Of a stretch of 49,654 nucleotides of DNA, positions 44,332-49,654 are shown in pieces. A program made the position numbers and the translations under genes. Positions within the stretch are counted from its first letter, which is position 1, and each line of letters begins with the position of its first letter. The notes beneath the pieces were generated by a model. That model saw nothing but the letters and a program-made list of their open reading frames with translations. It made no database searches and was not told the DNA's origin. Source of the DNA: Proteobacteria bacterium UBA981 (lineage in GTDB: Bacteria > Pseudomonadota > Gammaproteobacteria > Ga0077536); contig DBBP01000033.1 of the NCBI GenBank assembly GCA_002292285.1, forward strand, positions 1 to 49,654, written 5' to 3'.

Positions 44332-44716
44332 GAAACGACCAGCTCGGAGACTTGGACTGCTTCTCCCTTCGCTATCGTCCCCCCCCCCGTGGCTGTCGAA
44401 AGGCCGTAGTGGGCGCATTGCAGTGAGGGGCCGAACGGCCGTTCGCTTAGGATTACGAGACGTTCGCCCTGGTGCTTATGATCGACGCGAACGGCCAGTA
44501 TTGGTCGTTAACCCCGCTAACGCGTTCGTATTAAAAATAGTCGTCCACCGTGCAGATGCTCGGGCTAAACTCCCTTGCCCCCGGAGATCACAACTGCTCC
44601 GGCGTTACCCAGAAGCCACCCGAATGTAGCTCCAGTAAAACTATTTCAATTCGACTGATTTCGAAGATACAACGTGGCGGATTCCGATCCCGAAGCCGTA
44701 AAAGGAAGCATCCATA
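44332..44716. other. Intergenic region with repeat and a 10-C run
   Basis: About 385 bp without a gene. It holds dispersed repeat sequence (44395-44512) and a run of ten C (44379-44388), a homopolymer prone to slippage or sequencing error. Confidence 0.6.
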
Positions 44717-45202
44717 ATGACAAAGTCAGAGTTTAAGGAATGTGTCTCAGCGTACTATCAGACAGAAGTGTTTGGCGAAGCGTTCAATGAGGCATTAATC
44801 GGAAAATTTTCAGACTCCGTGCATCGATATAAGATCGCGACCTTCTTGCAATTAGAGACCGAAACGAAGGCGCGGTTGCGCCCAACCATTCTGGAACTCG
44901 GCGGATCGGTTGAGGGAGAAGAACAGTCGCGGCAGTCCGGTCGCGAATTAGCGGAGTCGATAGGCGCTGATAACTGGCAGCAATTCGTCTCTATGCTGCG
45001 CGATTTGGGGGAGCCGCTTTTAGACCGCCAGCGTGAAATCGCCGTGACCGCACCTGCGCCGTATCGTCACCTGGCGGATTCGATGCGTGAGCACGGCGAA
45101 GCGATCCAAAAATTTGCTGAAATGGAAGTAGCTGGTGAAAGTGAGAATTCCGCTGATGACATGGCCGCTCTGCTCAGATTCCCATTCCCTTATCCGCAAT
45201 AG
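44717..45202 (+). CDS. All-helical protein, possibly ferritin-like
   Basis: The 161-residue protein is predicted to be nearly all helical. YYQTEVFGEAFNEALI, LQLETETKARLRPTILELG and the later HGEAIQKFAEMEVAGE place Glu and His residues in the manner of ferritin-like four-helix bundles, where E..E..H sets bind two metals. No exact family is recognised, and the metal-site assignment is my inference. AAGGAAG lies before the ATG. It stands between two copies of the single-TM family, without close partners. Confidence 0.65.
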   Translation: MTKSEFKECVSAYYQTEVFGEAFNEALIGKFSDSVHRYKIATFLQLETETKARLRPTILELGGSVEGEEQSRQSGRELAESIGADNWQQFVSMLRDLGEPLLDRQREIAVTAPAPYRHLADSMREHGEAIQKFAEMEVAGESENSADDMAALLRFPFPYPQ

Positions 45203-45351
45203 GGTGAACTGATCGATGTGCAGGGCACGCATTACTGTTGCGTTCCTTGCGCTACCGTGCCGGTCGGCAAAACCCTATCGCGCGATCGCGGCCTTTAGCC
45301 GTCGGACTCTCAATAGCAGAAAGTCGGTCTAACGACGGAAATTGGCGCTAT

Positions 45352-45370
45352 CGGCCAAGAGCGGAAGTTC
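45352..45370. repeat. Dispersed intergenic repeat copy CGGCCAAGAGCGGAAGTTC
   Basis: This matches the core at 41427-41445 in 17 of 19 positions and lies 56 bp before copy 5 of the single-TM family. Confidence 0.6.
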
Positions 45371-45426
45371 GCGATAGAGAGCCGGTCGGATATGCTACCC
45401 ACTGGGTTTGCTAACACGAGGTAAAG

Positions 45427-45936
45427 ATGAATTGGGACGCAATTGGAGCAGTCGGCGAAATTGCCGGGGCACTGGGAGTGATCCTTTCGCTAGTGTATCT
45501 AGCTTCGCAAATTCGTTCTCAGAATACTGAAAGTCGTCTTGCAGCCGTTACTGAATGGACAAATCAGTGGAACGGGTGGACGGCGTCGTTTGCGGACAAC
45601 CCACAGCTTTCCGAATTATGGGTCAAGGCCTCCTGGGATTTCCTATCGCTAAATCCGGCTGAGGCTGTTCAGTACTCTGCACACTGCGGTCGTTTTTTTC
45701 GTATCGCAGAGGGTCTGCATAGGCAATTCAGCCAGGGCCGTTTGGAAGATGGCGCTTGGCGCGGGTTAGCTAGGACGCTAGAAGACATGGCGCTTCTTCC
45801 TGGTGTTAAAACTTGGTGGACAAAACGCAGCCTGTGGTACAGCGATGAATTTATCTCGTTTGTGCAACCTCTGATAGATTCGAAGATTCCGCAAAGAATG
45901 TACGAGCCACAACCTTCGCCAACTGCTAGCGCATAA
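45427..45936 (+). CDS. Single-TM small-family protein, copy 5
   Basis: The 169-residue protein again has a short N-terminus, one membrane helix (IAGALGVILSLVYLASQI), the flank RSQNTESRLAA, a helical domain rich in Trp (TEWTNQWNGWTASF), and the C-terminal motif GVKTWWTKRSLWYSDEFISF. Its WW motif matches copy 1 most clearly. GAGG precedes the ATG. Membrane anchoring by one helix plus a conserved helical domain suggests a protein-interaction or sensing role, but there is no direct evidence. Confidence 0.8.
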   Translation: MNWDAIGAVGEIAGALGVILSLVYLASQIRSQNTESRLAAVTEWTNQWNGWTASFADNPQLSELWVKASWDFLSLNPAEAVQYSAHCGRFFRIAEGLHRQFSQGRLEDGAWRGLARTLEDMALLPGVKTWWTKRSLWYSDEFISFVQPLIDSKIPQRMYEPQPSPTASA

Positions 45937-46359
45937 TTATTGGCATACGTCTCTTATGGGCGTTACGTTTGAAACTGCCAAGAAGCGATGATGAGCTCCC
46001 GTTTTCCCGTTAGCAGTCGTTCGGTAGCCTGAGTAATTCGTCGCCTATCGGCCGACAGCGGTCATTACGAAAGGCAAAAGGCAAGACCTGGCACCTAAGC
46101 TCGCGCTGATAGTGACCTGCCACCAGCGCTTTCGCGCAGTTTAATGTGGCATGTCCCCTTTTTTCCCGAAATGCGCCGCTGAGCCGGCACGTACTCGCCA
46201 CTTCAGCGCAATTTTTCGGCGGTTTATCCGCGCAATTAGAAAACGGATTAATCCGGCATCAGAGTGACGTGACTAATTAGTTTTGGGCGCTGACTTAAAA
46301 GATCAAAACAGCATGAGCAGCTACGGTAAATTTGACCGATGAGTCTACATCGACGGAAG
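45937..46359. other. Intergenic region with a repeat copy
   Basis: About 420 bp without a gene. It contains the repeat core CGGCCGACAGCGGTCATT (about 46049-46066) and short AT-rich stretches. Confidence 0.5.
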
Positions 46360-47202
46360 TTACGCATGAAATTCAATACGGCCTGCTGAAATTACATCTA
46401 ACCCGGCTTCGTTACATAGCGAAAAACAGATTTGCGAGCCTTCACTTCGAGTTTTCATGTGTAGTGACGAGGGCATGAACACCATCGATGAAAAACGCCC
46501 GCTAATTCGTTTAACGCGCGCAGGCTTTCCACCAAGAATTTCGTTCACAATTGCGGATGTTGCGAGGGCCAATGAAGCTGTTCCGTGTAGCAGCGGTTCT
46601 TGAAGACCGGCGGCGCGTGCTGTTGCTAAATCACTGTGAATGGGATTCCAAATACGTGCGCATTCGGTATAAGTTTGCCCGAGGTTGGCCTCGACTTTAA
46701 TAGGCACATCCAGCGTGTTTAAAGCCCCTGCGTTTTCACCAAGGCTAGGCATTTCCTCGATCCAATAAGATGGTCCCTCGAGCGTTGCGCGAAGAAATAA
46801 GTTTCCTTGGTAGGTACGACTGACCAAGGTGCCATCCGCACCCGTCGTGTCGAACCGCCAACCTAGATAAATCCCTGGTTTACGCTGTTCAACGCCAATA
46901 ATCATGGCAGAAGTAAATAATTCCATACTCGGATGAATCGCTTCGAGGAGATGCAAATCATGCGTAGCATGAACAGTGTTGCGCATATCAATATTATTGT
47001 CGCTAAGGCTTTCCACCAAAGCCGGCCACTCGAGACACACAGGAAAAACCGGATGGGTTGCGACCTGCTTACCGTCTGCGTTATCGAAATAGCACTGGGA
47101 CATATCGTTTAAGCTTGCGGCGTAAGCCATCGACCAACGTTCATCCAAATTGTGGCTGAAAGACCGGCTGGTATATCCAACTATTTCTTGTGTAATAGGC
47201 AT
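46360..47202 (-). CDS. MaoC-like (hydratase 2) double hot-dog dehydratase
   Basis: The 280-residue protein is built like an (R)-specific enoyl-CoA hydratase 2: a non-catalytic N-terminal hot-dog half and a C-terminal half with the hydratase 2 motif. That motif is RIWNPIHSD, with Asn-Pro-x-His-x-Asp, followed by the conserved GLQEPLLHGTASLALA. The His and Asp in that motif are the catalytic pair. It hydrates trans-2-enoyl-CoA in a beta-oxidation-type cycle. It is followed on the same strand region by a P450, which together would suit oxidation of a long branched or steroid-like chain. Confidence 0.87.
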   Translation of the reverse strand: MPITQEIVGYTSRSFSHNLDERWSMAYAASLNDMSQCYFDNADGKQVATHPVFPVCLEWPALVESLSDNNIDMRNTVHATHDLHLLEAIHPSMELFTSAMIIGVEQRKPGIYLGWRFDTTGADGTLVSRTYQGNLFLRATLEGPSYWIEEMPSLGENAGALNTLDVPIKVEANLGQTYTECARIWNPIHSDLATARAAGLQEPLLHGTASLALATSAIVNEILGGKPARVKRISGRFSSMVFMPSSLHMKTRSEGSQICFSLCNEAGLDVISAGRIEFHA

Positions 47203-47685
47203 GATGTGAACGAAACCAATTAGGAAGTATTTAGCTGAGCATTACTTTTTGCATAATCGCGCTAGGTTCGCAATGGCCTTAAGTAGCCTTTGCGTGTGAG
47301 GCGAAGCTTGCAGAATATACCTTCGGGCATCCACTCTGCCTTTGGACACATTAGCGGTTACATCAATTGTCTCGTGTGGGCATCTCTTAATCTCATCGAG
47401 ATCCGATTTTGAGCGTCTACTTTCTGCTAAGCAGACGTTTGCACTGCTTCAGTGCTACGGCGGCGTTCGGCCAATTCCGGACCTCGACAGACCCACTTTG
47501 CCCTTGTCGCCCGGGGGGGACTTTAGAGGTGCCAGGCGAATGACCCGTTACGCTATCTGCATCCATCGTCGAAAAATGCCAGAGAAGCGCATCAGATTTC
47601 TTTGCCAATCTGACCAACGGCAGCACCAAAACTTATCCCGCATCCCCAGCGCCGTTTCCCATTATCTTCTTCTCTCCCCATCGAC
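47203..47685. other. Intergenic region with a repeat copy
   Basis: About 480 bp without a supported gene. A repeat-like stretch runs through 47400-47485 (TTCTGCTAAGCAGACGTT, then CGGCCAATTCCGGACCTC). An open frame there overlaps the P450 3' end and shows no family features. Confidence 0.45.
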
Positions 47686-48918
47686 TTACGCGGATTTCGG
47701 GATCAAGCGGACAGGCATGCTCTCGAGTCCAAAAACGAAGTTCGACGGGATATAGCTGATGGGCCCGCACACTTCAATACCGTCGTAGCGATCGAGTACC
47801 TCTTGTAACGCTATCGCGAGCTCGAGCTTGGCGAGCGGAGCTCCAAGGCAGAAATGTGCACCTGCGGCGAAGCCGATATGCTGATTGGGATGACGCGTGA
47901 CGTCGAAAATATCCGGGTTCTCAAACACATCTTCGTCACGATTCGCGGACGGAAACCAGACGACGATACTGTCGCCCTTTTTGATCTTTTTGCCGCCGAG
48001 TTCTGTATCCGCGGTCGCCATTCTTCGGAAGGCGACGGCCGCGTTAGTCCAGCGCACAACTTCCTCGACTGCCAGGCGCATGCCTTTCGGGTTATCGCGC
48101 AGATATTGCATTTGATCCGGATGCTCTAGTAACGCTTGCACGCCACCGGCAAAAGCGTTCCGAGTAGTTTCGAATCCCGCCACCAGGAGCAGCATGCCGT
48201 TTCTACCAATCTCCTGATCGGTTAGCGGTTGACCATCGACTTCAGCGTTGGCCAGGATCGCGAGCGGGTCGTTCATTGGGCAACCGCGGCGTTGATTCGA
48301 AAGAGACAGGCAATAATTCGTCATGTTGTCGAAGCCCTGCAGTGACGTCTGGGCATCGTGATTGAACATCTGGTGGGACATCTTTCCCCAACCCAGAATC
48401 TCATCCCAATCCTCCATCGGAATTTTGAGAATGTCGGAGATTACGGCCATCGGGATCTTGGCACCAATATCGGCGACGAGATCACACCTGCCAGATTCCG
48501 GCAGACCATCGAAGACACCTCTGACGATTTCGGTGCAACGCGCCTCGTACGCGGCCATCGTTTTCGGTTTAAATGAGTCTTCGAAGATGTCGCGCACTTT
48601 CGTGTGCCGCGGCGGGTCGGTAGTCAGAATGCTCAGGCCGACGCCAAAACCGTCTCTGGATACCACATCGTGCGCTTCGGACATTGGCGGCATCTGCCCA
48701 GTGTCCCCCGTGTTGAAAAGTATGGCGTTGTCGAGAACCTGACGACATTCTTTGTGCTTGAATACAGACCAAAAGCCAACTCCGTCATCACGCACCGTCC
48801 AATGCACCGGATCGTCGCGCCTCATCTTCCTAAAGAGTTCGTAAACGGCAGTTTGGTCGCTAAAAGTATTCCCATCGATCAGTTTCTGGTCTATTACGCG
48901 CCAATCGGTCTGTGGCAT
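47686..48918 (-). CDS. Cytochrome P450 (CYP125/CYP142-like group)
   Basis: The 410-residue soluble P450 has the I-helix motif AGFETT (247-252), the ExxR in VEEVVRW, and the heme-binding loop FAAGAHFCLGAPLAKLEL with the Cys ligand at 357. The bacterial class shape, the AGFETTRNAF I-helix and the HPDQMQYLR segment resemble the actinobacterial/proteobacterial P450s that oxidise steroid or fatty-acid side chains (CYP125, CYP142 and relatives). GAGAGG lies before the ATG. Redox partners are not in the window. The substrate class is inferred from resemblance and from the acyl-CoA genes nearby. Confidence 0.93.
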   Translation of the reverse strand: MPQTDWRVIDQKLIDGNTFSDQTAVYELFRKMRRDDPVHWTVRDDGVGFWSVFKHKECRQVLDNAILFNTGDTGQMPPMSEAHDVVSRDGFGVGLSILTTDPPRHTKVRDIFEDSFKPKTMAAYEARCTEIVRGVFDGLPESGRCDLVADIGAKIPMAVISDILKIPMEDWDEILGWGKMSHQMFNHDAQTSLQGFDNMTNYCLSLSNQRRGCPMNDPLAILANAEVDGQPLTDQEIGRNGMLLLVAGFETTRNAFAGGVQALLEHPDQMQYLRDNPKGMRLAVEEVVRWTNAAVAFRRMATADTELGGKKIKKGDSIVVWFPSANRDEDVFENPDIFDVTRHPNQHIGFAAGAHFCLGAPLAKLELAIALQEVLDRYDGIEVCGPISYIPSNFVFGLESMPVRLIPKSA

Positions 48919-49654
48919 GGTGTGTTTCCTCTCAATCTACTTCCGTGCACAATCAAGCACCTGTCGACTCTTATACAGAAATCGCTTCTCGCAGCAGTAT
49001 AGTGCTACGTCTCGTAGTCTTTCGTTCCCCCGCCGTCTAACCATGATTCCACTAAGGTAGACGCAAGCTACTTACGGGCTCGGCTATTTTTCGGATCCTG
49101 AAGCACTGCCGATTGAGTTTGTTGCATAGGTCCCCGAGCTCGCACTAGGCCGCAGCCCGCGTAAACGTGAGCGCTTCAACATAGATCAGCTCTCAAAAGT
49201 GACGCGAGAATAGTCTCTTCCCCGCTTCCGTCGACGTATGCGTCGAATGTCGGTTGTGGACACATTTCGGAAGTAGCGGTGTCGCTCGCGAACGACCGCT
49301 CCTGCGATTTTCTAGAAATTAAATTAAGGCTTCCAGAAAGCAGTCGCTCGTATAGCGATCGTGACGGGCTCTGAACGGCCAACAAGAGACATTCGTCGCT
49401 ATCATCTATGTTCTCCTCAAGGCCGCACCCTAGAAGGTAAAGGCGCGGTTCAAACCTCGTATATTGAAAACGTAAGTCGGGGTCCGTACTTCCCGGTTCA
49501 ATATTTTGCGATATATTGGTGTTTCCTTTTGATGGACAGGCGGTTACGTGATTTTTACCAAGTCAGTAGATCCTTACTATACGGACTGGCAGGGTCCGTA
49601 TAGTCATAGTTGGGCGTCGTTTCAAAACTGTTAGGGAACTTCTGAATAAGTCAT
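48919..49654. other. Right-end region without a supported gene
   Basis: More than 700 bp hold no convincing coding region. It contains repeat-like stretches (49283-49320 and 49377-49396) and a perfect inverted repeat near the end. Open frames of 70-130 codons here lack ribosome binding sites and family features. Confidence 0.45.
49576..49604. repeat. Perfect 11-bp inverted repeat
   Basis: ACTATACGGAC (49576-49586) and GTCCGTATAGT (49594-49604) are exact reverse complements with a 7-nt loop. No T-run follows. It could be an operator, an RNA hairpin or a recombination-site arm of something beyond the window. Confidence 0.6.

Noticed and set aside
47342..47755. 137-codon plus-strand frame
   Set aside because: It runs into the antisense of the P450 3' end, has no ribosome binding site and covers repeat sequence.
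1..49654. CRISPR arrays, transposases, tRNA or rRNA genes
   Set aside because: None were recognised; the only repeats are short, diverged intergenic units and no transposase or integrase motif was found.

Overview
The window is about 50 kb of a moderately GC-rich chromosome that looks gammaproteobacterial. Support for this comes from a TonB-dependent BtuB receptor under a cobalamin riboswitch, an MlaC-like periplasmic protein, lipoproteins, a ZntR-like MerR regulator, PEP-CTERM proteins with a sigma54-type promoter, and an acyl-CoA catabolic gene set typical of free-living marine or sediment bacteria. The assignment rests on gene content only; no rRNA or tRNA gene was seen.

1-19.6 kb is a catabolic region: a partial di-heme cytochrome c peroxidase, a CaiB/BaiF CoA-transferase, a GST-like protein, an alpha-methylacyl-CoA racemase, a mandelate-racemase homologue with Arg at one catalytic base, a Sel1-repeat lipoprotein, an amidase, a P450, a redoxin whose reading frame is continuous only if an in-frame TGA is read as selenocysteine, a luciferase-like flavin oxidoreductase, a class III aminotransferase, a small lipoprotein, an exosortase-sorted metallopeptidase, an enoyl-CoA hydratase, an SDR, a histidine phosphatase, and a thiolase-like/DUF35 pair resembling Ltp2-type aldolases. 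Together with the acyl-CoA dehydrogenase, MaoC-like hydratase and second P450 further right, these genes fit degradation of branched or steroid-like acyl-CoA substrates. That reading is an inference.

19.7-31 kb begins with a lone MlaC-like gene. It continues with a cobalamin regulon: riboswitch, btuB, cobO, cobQ, cobU, cobT, cobC phosphatase, cobS, cobD/cbiB, btuF and a threonine-phosphate decarboxylase, mostly overlapping or abutting. It covers uptake, adenosylation, amidation, aminopropanol attachment and nucleotide-loop assembly. Corrin-ring synthesis, BluB and BtuCD are not in the window.

31-37 kb holds a GST, a PEP-CTERM protein behind a near-consensus sigma54 promoter, an AT-rich gap, a ZntR-like regulator and an SO_0444-type metal permease behind a 19-bp-spacer MerR promoter, and an acyl-CoA dehydrogenase.

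37-49.6 kb is loosely packed and accessory-looking. It has five members or remnants of one small single-TM protein family, a patatin gene with its middle deleted, a protein with two PGDYG-like repeats, a broken membrane-protein gene followed by a second copy of its tail, a possible ferritin-like protein, and dispersed intergenic repeats with the core CGGCCAAnAGCGG. Between these lie intact metabolic genes (LLM oxidoreductase, VOC protein, MaoC-like hydratase, P450).
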